A stretch of DNA of 20,870 bases from Candidatus Curtissbacteria bacterium (GTDB taxonomy: Bacteria > Patescibacteriota > Microgenomatia > Curtissbacterales > GWA2-41-24). The notes under the pieces were generated by a model. The model did no database searches, was not told the DNA's origin, and worked only from the letters and a program-made list of their open reading frames with translations. Location: contig JACPYZ010000037.1 in NCBI GenBank assembly GCA_016195765.1, forward strand, positions 1 through 20,870. Direction: 5' to 3'. The position numbers and the translations under genes were made by a program. This document shows positions 6,115-12,792 of the stretch, one piece after another. Numbering within the stretch: the first letter of the stretch is position 1; each line of letters opens with the position of its first letter.

Positions 6115-6436
6115 CTTAGTTCACGCTTTGGAAGAAAAATTCGGTGTCAGCGCATCTGCAGCCGTTGCCATGGCAGCACCAGCAGCCGGCGCAGCAGCAG
6201 GCGGAGAAGCCGCAAGCGAACAAACTACATTCAATGTAGTACTAGCCGATTCTGGCGCAAACAAGATTTCTGTTATTAAAGCTGTACGCGAAATTGTTCC
6301 AACCTTAGGACTTAAAGAAGCAAAAGATTTGGTAGACACAGCTCCAAAACCAGTACTCGAAGGCGCCAACAAGGAAGCAGCTAACGAGGCAAAAACCAAG
6401 TTAGAGGCAGCAGGCGCAAAAGTAGAGCTCAAATAG
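6074..6436 (+). CDS. rplL: 50S ribosomal protein L7/L12 (bL12)
   Basis: Stalk protein that recruits translation GTPases. From ATG 6074 the product is 120 residues. It has an N-terminal dimerisation domain (KLTVLELSDLVHALEEKFGVS), an Ala/Gly-rich hinge (residues ~35-55) and the C-terminal domain (VIKAVREIVPTLGLKEAKDL). The frame is open and coding-like upstream to about 6020, reading EAKPAKEVSGKVGDI, which resembles the N-terminal extensions seen in some L12 proteins. No start codon exists there, so the authentic start may have been lost with the presumed rplJ/rplL junction deletion. If not, ATG 6074 still yields a normal-length L12. Confidence 0.95.
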   Translation: MKDIEKLTVLELSDLVHALEEKFGVSASAAVAMAAPAAGAAAGGEAASEQTTFNVVLADSGANKISVIKAVREIVPTLGLKEAKDLVDTAPKPVLEGANKEAANEAKTKLEAAGAKVELK

Positions 6437-6440
6437 TTTT

Positions 6441-6493
6441 CAATTCACAGTTGACAGTTTACAGAAACTTTCTGTGCTGTTAGCTGTGAATTG
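6441..6493. terminator. Long inverted repeat between convergent genes
   Basis: CAATTCACAG (6441-6450) pairs with CTGTGAATTG (6484-6493), and inside it ACAGAAA (6461-6467) pairs with TTTCTGT (6469-6475), with partial pairing between. It starts five bases after the rplL stop and ends five bases before the stop of the convergent deacetylase gene, so a bidirectional terminator is likely, though T-runs are weak. Confidence 0.5.
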
Positions 6494-6498
6494 TTAAC

Positions 6499-7551
6499 TC
6501 AGACTCGACCATCTTCATACAATTTATCTAAACCAACCGGTTCCATACCCATTGCGCGTACACCATCGATTATTTGCTCAAGCGCACTGGGCACTCCGGC
6601 AACCCTTGAAATTCCGGTTGACTCCCTAAAGTGCGTTAAGATAATGGAACCCCAAGGATTTCTTTGGTTTCTTAAAAGTGCAAGATAATAGTCGGCAAGA
6701 GCCGTAGGATTAAAAGAACTCCATTGCGTACCAGCATCGCCTGAAACATTCCATAATATGGGCCTGAAACCACGATCTGCAAAAGCAGTATCAACAGAAG
6801 TGTTTCTATTACCACCAAACGGCCTACCAAAAGGAATAGTTGTTTCCCCCGCAATTCTCATTAGTACATCCTCTGAACGCTTCATCTCTCCATTGGCAAT
6901 CTGATCCCAATTTTTAAATCTAAGATCCGTATGAGTGTAAGTATGATTACCGAATTTAATGCGACCACTATCACGAGCCTTTCTCACAAAATCCGGATAC
7001 TGTTCCATTACCTGGCCAATTATGAAAAAAGTCGCACTGACATCTTTGGCAATAAGTGTATTTAATATCTCGTCTCGAGCAAAATAGCCGTCATCAACGG
7101 TTAACCCCACTAGAGGCCTATCGCTAGGCCCTTGAAGCACCGGCGCAAGTAAATACTTTCTTTCCCATTGTGGCCTTAAAAGCTTAGGCACAGGCTCTGG
7201 TTCCGGCGGAGGAGGAGGCAAGACTGGTGCAGGTGAAAATTCTTCACGAGCGACATCGGTCACAAGATAAATAAATTTATTACCAGAGACAAGTGCTGGT
7301 CCCTCTTGTGCAAGCACTAAACTGCCTTCAAATTTTTGCCCACCACAAACCGTGTTGCAGTTAGCAGCTAGTAACCTTACTTGTTCCTGGTCCAAATGCT
7401 CTAAAGCTAGTTGTCTTAGATATTCTTCTTCTGTTGGAAAAACGGGCAAACCGCTAGTTCGTCTATCCCCACCCAAGCCAAAAAGCGTAGCACCAGCTCC
7501 TAGCCCGCTTCTTAGAATAGCTCTTCTGGCAATACTTCGATCAGGGTTCAT
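6499..7551 (-). CDS. Exported polysaccharide deacetylase (NodB/CE4 family)
   Basis: Removes acetyl groups from extracellular amino-sugar polymers such as peptidoglycan or capsule. With ATG 7551 the product has 350 residues (MNPDRSIARRAIL). The NodB domain (about 145-345) shows motif 1 TVDDGY (151-156; catalytic-base and metal Asp), motif 2 HTYTH (203-207; metal His), motif 3 RPFGG (243-247), WNVSGDAG (267-274) and motif 5 ILTHF (304-308). The N-terminus has twin arginines followed by a hydrophobic Gly/Ala/Leu stretch (ARRAILRSGLGAGATLFGLG), which resembles a Tat signal. A proline-rich linker (109-122) joins the N-terminal region to the enzyme. The frame is open further upstream, but that part lacks protein-like composition and overlaps the next gene. 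It lies 52 bases after a methyltransferase-like gene on the same strand. Confidence 0.85.
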   Translation of the reverse strand: MNPDRSIARRAILRSGLGAGATLFGLGGDRRTSGLPVFPTEEEYLRQLALEHLDQEQVRLLAANCNTVCGGQKFEGSLVLAQEGPALVSGNKFIYLVTDVAREEFSPAPVLPPPPPEPEPVPKLLRPQWERKYLLAPVLQGPSDRPLVGLTVDDGYFARDEILNTLIAKDVSATFFIIGQVMEQYPDFVRKARDSGRIKFGNHTYTHTDLRFKNWDQIANGEMKRSEDVLMRIAGETTIPFGRPFGGNRNTSVDTAFADRGFRPILWNVSGDAGTQWSSFNPTALADYYLALLRNQRNPWGSIILTHFRESTGISRVAGVPSALEQIIDGVRAMGMEPVGLDKLYEDGRV

Positions 7552-7603
7552 AATAACGCCACAGGTATACACCTTACTTCGAGCAATAGCAAAGGGGGTA
7601 AAA

Positions 7604-8539
7604 TCAAGGAGTTGCCGCAAATGCACCGACGGCAACTGGCAATGACGCCGGCTTTCTAAAAATTGTGTAATCGGCAATCGGTAGGCCAGCCATGTAGCCA
7701 TCTTCAACTTTAGGAACTGGGACCAAACCATACTTGCCAACAATTGCCTTTCTTCCCATAGCAAGCCCCTTCTCTCTTTCGCTTATAAAACCAAAAGCTT
7801 GTGCAACGGCTTGTGTATGATTTCTGGAAAAATAGGCGCCCTGATCACTTAGCATACCGGCAATGCATTCTATATCCACTTCTGGAATTAAGCTCCTGTA
7901 AGTTGCGGATAATCTTTCATGTACAAGCCCAACGTGGCCCGCAAAAGGTACGCTTCTGTCGTCTGCCAAATCAACAGCACCGCCCATGAGTTCCAAACAA
8001 TCTCCACTGGCATAGTTAACCAAATGTGAATTTTCGCGGATAAATTCTTCGATTTCAGAACTAGGAGCGTCGGCGCCTGAACAAATTTGTTGTAAATTGG
8101 AAACAACAAAAGCAACTCTGCCTTGGGCAACATCCGTTTCGAACGCTTTGGCAAGTCGAATCCAGCTGCGACCTACACCTCCGCCAAGGTCCAAAGCTAT
8201 AAGGGGTTCCCCTTGTGATTTGCCAATAAGAGCGGCGACTCGTTTTGCGTATAGAAGCTCTAGTCCCATTAAAGCACCGGGGCTTTCTCTTCTTTGCGTA
8301 TTCCACCACCTAGAAAACCTATTAAACTCGTTTGCAACGGGAACTAGTCTTTCGTTTGAATAGTCTCCACCCGTTGTTTGGTAAAAGGTATCTGGCTCAA
8401 AAAGAGCTACCAACTCGTTGCGTTTTTGCATTCTTTTATCAAATTTAGGCGCGACTTCTAACCCTTCTATAAATGCTTGTTCCTTGGCCATAGCAGCGAA
8501 TTTTAGCACAAAAATGCTGTTTTGCCCTCTTGCTATCAT
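7604..8539 (-). CDS. SAM-dependent methyltransferase-like protein
   Basis: The product is 311 residues from ATG 8539. ATG 8491 (MAKEQAFIEGLEVAP) is equally possible and neither has a Shine-Dalgarno. The central motif PLIALDLGGGVGRSWIRLA fits motif I of Rossmann-fold methyltransferases (hydrophobic strand, Asp, glycine-rich loop). It is followed by further strand-like segments (VAFVVSNLQQI, HLVNYASGDCLEL) and a terminal beta hairpin ending ADYTIFRKP, common in this class. The N-terminal ~90 residues are helical and charged. Substrate cannot be predicted. A role with the downstream deacetylase in modifying a surface or cytoplasmic molecule is only contextual. No signal peptide. Confidence 0.6.
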   Translation of the reverse strand: MIARGQNSIFVLKFAAMAKEQAFIEGLEVAPKFDKRMQKRNELVALFEPDTFYQTTGGDYSNERLVPVANEFNRFSRWWNTQRRESPGALMGLELLYAKRVAALIGKSQGEPLIALDLGGGVGRSWIRLAKAFETDVAQGRVAFVVSNLQQICSGADAPSSEIEEFIRENSHLVNYASGDCLELMGGAVDLADDRSVPFAGHVGLVHERLSATYRSLIPEVDIECIAGMLSDQGAYFSRNHTQAVAQAFGFISEREKGLAMGRKAIVGKYGLVPVPKVEDGYMAGLPIADYTIFRKPASLPVAVGAFAATP

Positions 8540-8586
8540 AAATTTTTACTGATATACATAAGTGCATATTGGAATTGTTTAGTAAG

Positions 8587-8608
8587 TAGATAGATCTGCT
8601 CCTATCTA
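8587..8608. promoter_or_regulatory. Inverted repeat, candidate operator
   Basis: TAGATAG (8587-8593) and CTATCTA (8602-8608) form a perfect 7-bp inverted repeat with an 8-base spacer. It lies between the divergent methyltransferase-like and HTH genes, 32 bases upstream of the HTH start. A binding site for a dimeric regulator, possibly the adjacent HTH protein, is plausible but not shown. Confidence 0.35.
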
Positions 8609-8640
8609 TTAACAATTAACCATTTACCAAATTCACATTT

Positions 8641-8853
8641 ATGGCACTTGGAGACGACTGGCCAGATTTATTAACCGTAAAAGAAGTTGCAAAAATTTTA
8701 AGAGTTGCGCCGCTGACTATAAAACGCTGGGGCAAACGTGGCAAGCTACCAGCAATCCGAATAAACTCTCGCGGTGATCGCAGGTATAAGAAAGAGGCGG
8801 TCTTATGGCTGCTTGGGGCAATCCAGTCCGGAAAGAGCCCTGATCAACTATAG
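8641..8853 (+). CDS. Small helix-turn-helix DNA-binding protein (excisionase/MerR-like)
   Basis: Seventy residues from ATG 8641. The core LLTVKEVAKILRVAPLTIKR is a classic winged-helix/HTH_17 motif, followed by GKLPAIRINSRGDRRYKKEA, the wing and second helix typical of excisionase-type proteins. These small proteins bind DNA as regulators or recombination accessory factors. No integrase or phage gene is nearby, so a transcriptional role is more likely. A perfect inverted repeat lies just upstream. No Shine-Dalgarno is seen. No convincing terminator follows. Confidence 0.75.
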   Translation: MALGDDWPDLLTVKEVAKILRVAPLTIKRWGKRGKLPAIRINSRGDRRYKKEAVLWLLGAIQSGKSPDQL

Positions 8854-8888
8854 CTTTTTTTATATCAGCAAAATTTTTGTTCGTATAT

Positions 8889-8894
8889 TATAAT
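8889..8894 (+). promoter_or_regulatory. Consensus -10 element
   Basis: A perfect TATAAT lies 19 bases before the ATG of the lysine-rich protein, in an AT-rich tract. No good -35 is found at the usual distance. This would give a very short untranslated leader. Confidence 0.35.
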
Positions 8895-8912
8895 TAGGGA
8901 AAGTTTTTAAAT

Positions 8913-9221
8913 ATGGCTAAAAAATCATCAGTCGTAACAGCAGTAGGAGTCGCCAGCGTAGTTGCAGCCGCAACTGCAGCAGCCGCAATTCTTTCTGACA
9001 AAAAAAATCGCAAAAAAGCTGAGAAAATTTTAAAAGAAGCAGAACGTCGCGGCGGCCAAATCGTTGGGACAATTGAAGACGTAATAAGCGACTTGAAAAC
9101 TCAAGCAATGAAATTACAAAAAGGAAAAACGCCAGCTGCACCAAAAGCGCTTCCTAAAAAGAAAACGACCGCCAAAAAAGCCCCAGCCAAAAAAACAAGC
9201 GCAAAACGCGCTAAATCTTAA
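8913..9221 (+). CDS. Membrane-anchored lysine/alanine-rich protein with histone-H1-like tail
   Basis: 102 residues from ATG 8913. Residues ~5-27 (VVTAVGVASVVAAATAAAAI) form a single hydrophobic segment, and residues 28-68 form a charged helix (KNRKKAEKILKEAERRGGQI). The C-terminal ~35 residues are repetitive Lys/Ala/Pro (KKTTAKKAPAKKTSAKRAKS), as in bacterial H1-like proteins. The pattern (short TM plus amphipathic helix) resembles YtxH-type proteins, here with a basic tail that could bind nucleic acid or anionic polymers at the membrane. Function is not known. It is preceded by a TATAAT element and lies between the HTH and DUF3096-like genes. Confidence 0.7.
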   Translation: MAKKSSVVTAVGVASVVAAATAAAAILSDKKNRKKAEKILKEAERRGGQIVGTIEDVISDLKTQAMKLQKGKTPAAPKALPKKKTTAKKAPAKKTSAKRAKS

Positions 9222-9302
9222 CAGCAACAATACTCTTACAATTTTTTTAACTATTTCCAGTTGTTAGTCTGCTACAATTTAGTTGAAAGGCGGTGAATTG
9301 CT

Positions 9303-9446
9303 TTGACAATTACAATTGGAAGTTTGAGTCCGTTGCTTTCTATATTGTTCGGAGTTTTAATTTTTATTTTTCCAAAATCACTAAACTATTTAATCGCCGC
9401 GTATTTGGTGATTTCCGGTTTACTTGGTCTTGGAATCATCAGGTAA
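9303..9446 (+). CDS. DUF3096-like small membrane protein, 47 residues
   Basis: The start is TTG at 9303, supported by a good Shine-Dalgarno-like AAAGGCGGTGA (9286-9296) seven bases upstream. The product is two hydrophobic stretches split by a short polar turn: LSPLLSILFGVLIFIFPKSL, then NYLIAAYLVISGLLGLGIIR. The pattern of PLL, G, IFP, LNYLIA and a terminal glycine-rich helix matches my memory of DUF3096, a tiny inner-membrane family of unknown function. A TACAAT (9273-9278) could be its -10. It is easily missed because it is short and starts with TTG. Confidence 0.75.
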   Translation: MTITIGSLSPLLSILFGVLIFIFPKSLNYLIAAYLVISGLLGLGIIR

Positions 9447-9545
9447 AATAGTGGCGAGTTGCGAGTAATAAGTGCCTAGTCGACTGTGACGTGGCCGTTA
9501 CCCCTTTACACTAATCACTAAATCACTATACACTAACCCCTAACT
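9447..9545. other. Low-complexity intergenic spacer
   Basis: The 99-base gap holds degenerate word repeats: GAGTTGCGAGTAATAAGTGC, then variants of CACTAA/TCACTA between about 9509 and 9545. No gene or clear promoter is seen. Confidence 0.5.
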
Positions 9546-10295
9546 ATGCTTGATACTGCAATCGAGGCAGCGCGTGCAGCCACCAAGGTCACCCTTAAAT
9601 ATTTTAAGAATCAACCTAAAGTTCAATATAAACCTGATGCTTCCCCCGTCACTATCGCCGATAAAACGGCCGAAAAGGTCATAAGAGGTATCATTAACCA
9701 ACGCTTCCCAGACCACGGCATAATCGGCGAAGAATTCCCTGCAGAAAAACCCGAAGCGAGATTCAAATGGATAATCGACCCAATCGACGGCACCCGAGAT
9801 TTTATTCGCGGCATGAAGTTATGGTCCACGTTTATTGCCTTAAGCGATAACGGCAAAATTGTAGCATCTGTCGCGTATTATCCAACAACAGACGAAATGT
9901 TCACAGCCCAAAAAGGCCGAGGCACACGCTTAAATGGGAAAAAAATTCACGTATCCAAAATTAAAGACATTAATTATGCCTATCTTTCACACGGACAAAT
10001 AACCAGGTTTGAAGCTAGTGGCTATTTTAAAAACTTCATGAATGTTGCAAGAACTGTAAATTCTAAAAGAAATTTTGGCTCCTACAGCCTAGCTCAGCTT
10101 TTAAACGGACACGTTGATATTTACCTAGAACCTGGTGGCGGCATTTGGGATTTTGCGACGCCTTCGCTTTTGGTTGAAGAAGCCGGCGGCAAGTTTACAA
10201 ATTTTGCGGGACAAAAAAAGTTAGATTCTGGTAATGCCATTATGACAAATGGTGTACTTCACACCAAAGTACTAAAACTATTTAATCAAAAATAG
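9546..10295 (+). CDS. Inositol-monophosphatase-family phosphatase
   Basis: Mg2+-dependent, Li+-sensitive-type sugar or nucleotide phosphatase; 249 residues, the usual length. Motifs are GEEFP (61-65; metal-binding Glu), WIIDPIDGTRDF (75-86; the two metal Asp in DPIDGT) and WDFATPSLLVEEAGG (201-215; third metal Asp). The substrate is not fixed by sequence: inositol phosphate, histidinol phosphate and 3'-phosphoadenosine 5'-phosphate are all possible in this family. The start is ATG 9546, with no Shine-Dalgarno. It is convergent with the phosphomannomutase gene; two hairpins lie between them. Confidence 0.9.
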   Translation: MLDTAIEAARAATKVTLKYFKNQPKVQYKPDASPVTIADKTAEKVIRGIINQRFPDHGIIGEEFPAEKPEARFKWIIDPIDGTRDFIRGMKLWSTFIALSDNGKIVASVAYYPTTDEMFTAQKGRGTRLNGKKIHVSKIKDINYAYLSHGQITRFEASGYFKNFMNVARTVNSKRNFGSYSLAQLLNGHVDIYLEPGGGIWDFATPSLLVEEAGGKFTNFAGQKKLDSGNAIMTNGVLHTKVLKLFNQK

Positions 10296-10344
10296 TCTTA
10301 CAGTACCAATGCTGATTCTTGTACTAAAAATTGTTCAATAAGTA

Positions 10345-10378
10345 ATATTTAGACTATCTAAATATGCTAATTATTAGC
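10345..10378. terminator. Two adjacent perfect hairpins between convergent genes
   Basis: ATATTTAGA (10345-10353), loop CTA, TCTAAATAT (10357-10365) is immediately followed by GCTAAT-T-ATTAGC (10366-10378). They sit between the stops of the phosphatase (plus) and phosphomannomutase (minus). The stems are AT-rich and lack long T-runs, so a bidirectional terminator is only probable. Confidence 0.4.
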
Positions 10379-10394
10379 GCAGTATTTTGCCATT

Positions 10395-11576
10395 TTAGTG
10401 GACTTTTCCCCACTCAACAACGACCCCATCTTTGGCGTACGGCAAAAGCGCTTCTTCTATCATCTTCTTAATTTGGGAAAGTCTTTTTTCGTTGGTTGCT
10501 TCCGCACGCATGGTAAGTTGTGGTTGCGTATTGCTGGCGCGAACAACTGCCCAGCCATCTTCCCATTCCAACCTGATCCCATCTATCGCGATTATTTTTT
10601 CGCCTTTTTGCTCGAAGTATTTTTTAAGCTCTTTGATTATTTCAAATTTTTTATCGTCCGGTGCACTAACTCTGGTTTGCGGTGTTGAAACGTATTTGGG
10701 CATCGAAGCAACAAGCTCGGAAACAGTTTGATTGGTTTCTGCCACGTATTCTAAGAATCTGCATGCGGCATATATAGCATCGTCAAAACCATACCATCGA
10801 TCGGCAAAAAAGATGTGGCCAGAAGTCTCGCCTGCTAGTTCCGCATGGTCTTTGACAAGTGCTTCTTCTATATACGAATGCCCTACCCTAATAAGCTTAT
10901 ATTGCCCACCGCTAGCAACAACATCGTCTGTTGCACTGCGACTACACTGCAGTTCAAAATCAACTAAACTGCCAGGTTTATCTTTTAAAATTTTACGGGC
11001 GCAAAGTGCGGTTATTAAATCGCCTCTAACTACTTCCCCATTTTCATCAACGATCCCAACCCGGTCGGCATCTCCGTCGAAAACTATTCCATGTACCTTA
11101 CTGGCAATATCTTCTACATATTCTTCGGTGATATCCTTCTCCGTAACCTTTCCCTGGCCCTGGGTAAATTTTTCACTCAACATCAATTTCTTCAATTGTT
11201 GCAGTTGTTCACCAAACATAGCGCCGCCGCCGAAGCATGGTTTGAAGCCATTGTATTCTGGCGGATTGTGAGATGCCGTAATTGCGACGGCTCCGTTGAT
11301 GTTGTAAAACTTACGGGCCCAATAAATCATCGGCGAAGTGACCATGCCAACCCGAATTACGTCAATTCCAGTTTCTAGTAAGCCTTTTTGGCATTCTTCT
11401 TGGTATTTTGGAGAGGTTTCGCGAGCGTCGTATCCCACCAAAGCTTCCAAAAAGCCGTTTTGGCGCAAAAATGTACCGAAGGCCTTGCCAAACACGTATG
11501 CAAACTCCGGCGAAAGATCTTTCCCAACTAAACCACGAATGTCGTAATCACGAAATATCGCCTCATTAACTTTCAT
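10395..11576 (-). CDS. Phosphomannomutase/phosphoglucomutase, with internal in-frame gap
   Basis: Interconverts hexose-6- and hexose-1-phosphates to supply nucleotide sugars. The start is ATG 11576. Present are the phosphoserine loop TASHNP (100-105), metal loop DGDADR (167-172), sugar loop GETSGH (249-254) and phosphate-binding loop RASNTQP (346-352). The product is 393 residues where the family has about 450-460. The shortfall is localised: EEYVEDIASKV (to 161) joins directly to HGIVFDGDADR, skipping the ~60 residues that normally hold the VVxDxGNGxxG strand and the end of domain 1/start of domain 2. Such an enzyme should not fold properly, so a deletion in the assembly or a recent mutation is likely. 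It lies 25 bases downstream of the GalT-like gene, same strand. Confidence 0.9.
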   Translation of the reverse strand: MKVNEAIFRDYDIRGLVGKDLSPEFAYVFGKAFGTFLRQNGFLEALVGYDARETSPKYQEECQKGLLETGIDVIRVGMVTSPMIYWARKFYNINGAVAITASHNPPEYNGFKPCFGGGAMFGEQLQQLKKLMLSEKFTQGQGKVTEKDITEEYVEDIASKVHGIVFDGDADRVGIVDENGEVVRGDLITALCARKILKDKPGSLVDFELQCSRSATDDVVASGGQYKLIRVGHSYIEEALVKDHAELAGETSGHIFFADRWYGFDDAIYAACRFLEYVAETNQTVSELVASMPKYVSTPQTRVSAPDDKKFEIIKELKKYFEQKGEKIIAIDGIRLEWEDGWAVVRASNTQPQLTMRAEATNEKRLSQIKKMIEEALLPYAKDGVVVEWGKVH

Positions 11577-11601
11577 GTATTCAATTCTAACAGAGCAATG
11601 G

Positions 11602-12423
11602 CTACTTGTCTTGGGGGTCAGGAGCTTCGCTTAGAATAGCAGCGGCAGCGGCAGGATCGACTGGATTTACTGAAAGGCCCGTTCCAAGTTCAAATCCGGC
11701 TCTATGAACTAGCCTCGGAATGATCCTGATATACCAATCGCGATTGTGGTCAATATAGTAGTTGTAGGCAGGCTCTCCTTTGAAGCTAATCATAGGCAGA
11801 CCAGGGTGCAAATGTGCAGGATTACGCACCGTAAGATGAAAAAGAAGCCGGCGAATGGCATCCTGCAAAACCAGGGCAAGATCTGCCAAAACTTCGTCGG
11901 AAGTTTCGCCAAAATCTTTACCAATCGGTTCCTGCTTCAGGGTGTCTATATTGATCTGCTTAGGCACGACAACAAGCTGAGAATGCGGGTGCCTAATCGA
12001 GGCTCCTGCGGCCTCGCCAACGTTATTGAAGATAATTACATGGCCATTTTCGCGATTGGCGTTGAACCTGGCACGATAAGCTTCTAAAATTAGGCCCACT
12101 TGAGCAGAAGGCAAAGTGTCTAGATCGTGCGTATCGTCCGGGGAATGAATAATAACCTCATGGAAGTCTGTAATCGGGTATTTGTTCTTGATAACACGCA
12201 CCTTCCAGCCTGGCTCGTAAGGCTGGCCTGTGCCTATACGGTAAAGTTCTTCGCCGGGTATTTTCTCAAATCCTGGGCAAAAGATGCAAAGCTTGTTAAC
12301 AGGACCCGTAGCCTGAATTTTTACGTCTGAAGGTCTTTTACTACGATTTTCGGCAATTAAAACCCATCTATTTGTTGTAATGTCTGGAACGAACTTTGCC
12401 ACTTCATAACTATTGTGTAACAA
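11602..12423 (-). CDS. galT: Galactose-1-phosphate uridylyltransferase-like, with internal in-frame gap
   Basis: HIT-superfamily nucleotidyltransferase exchanging UMP between UDP-sugar and sugar-1-phosphate. The product is 273 residues from TTG 12423. It shows the N-terminal signature FVPDITTNRWVLIA, a CIFC metal-type pair (46-49) and the active-site HPHSQ (145-149; second His is the nucleophile), and the C-terminal half ends IIPRLVHRAGFELGTGLSVN. Family members of this type have about 320-340 residues. Here LKQEPIGK (to ~169) runs straight into DFGETSDEVLADL, omitting roughly 40 residues that normally carry the second-half strands (WPYEVWIAPK-type motif). The start is doubtful: GGGAG abuts the TTG. 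A 369-base non-coding gap lies upstream, so it may have its own promoter. Confidence 0.8.
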   Translation of the reverse strand: MLHNSYEVAKFVPDITTNRWVLIAENRSKRPSDVKIQATGPVNKLCIFCPGFEKIPGEELYRIGTGQPYEPGWKVRVIKNKYPITDFHEVIIHSPDDTHDLDTLPSAQVGLILEAYRARFNANRENGHVIIFNNVGEAAGASIRHPHSQLVVVPKQINIDTLKQEPIGKDFGETSDEVLADLALVLQDAIRRLLFHLTVRNPAHLHPGLPMISFKGEPAYNYYIDHNRDWYIRIIPRLVHRAGFELGTGLSVNPVDPAAAAAILSEAPDPQDK

Positions 12424-12792
12424 CTCCCGCGAGATTACAAGTTAGGCACAAAACGGCTAATTTGCAAAAAGCATACTCAAGCCCCAAATTGGCACTTACT
12501 CTAGGTCTATCCCTTAAAATTTGCTAGAAAACGAATTTTTTGAGCTTATAGTGACAGTTTTTTAAAGCGAAAAATCACGATATTTGTAACCACTCCCCCG
12601 CTAAATCATCACTATTGAGTACATTTTTTTGTGCCTACATATTCGTGAGAGTGCAAGGTCCTCTGTTAGTTAAAAGTTACGGTTGCAAAGAAATTGTATT
12701 AGCAGTTTTATTTTTGTTGGCCTATTAAATCCTAATAAGCGGAGTATGTCTATAGTTTACCAATTTTAACTGGACAAAATATTAATATAGGT
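12424..12792. other. 369-bp intergenic region without a recognisable gene
   Basis: Both strands are full of stops and no frame looks coding. It separates the end of the WecG/TagA gene from the start of the GalT-like gene. On the minus strand an AT-rich region near 12540-12600 contains TATAAG and could hold the GalT promoter. An imperfect direct repeat, GGTCTATcccTTAAAATTT (near 12510) versus GGTCTATtTTAAATTTT (near 12790), was noted. Confidence 0.6.

Noticed and set aside
7552..7764. N-terminal extension of the deacetylase upstream of ATG 7551
   Set aside because: The extension is basic, Trp/His/Arg-rich and overlaps the 3' end of the upstream gene; the twin-Arg signal begins sensibly at ATG 7551.
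8641..8853. HTH protein as an excisionase marking an integrated element
   Set aside because: No integrase, attachment-site repeat or phage gene is nearby.
10398..11547. Plus-strand open frames opposite phosphomannomutase
   Set aside because: Shadows of a clearly recognised gene; no conserved motif or ribosome site.
12424..12792. Possible small RNA or hidden gene in the 369-bp gap
   Set aside because: No open frame, no strong terminator and no recognisable RNA motif.
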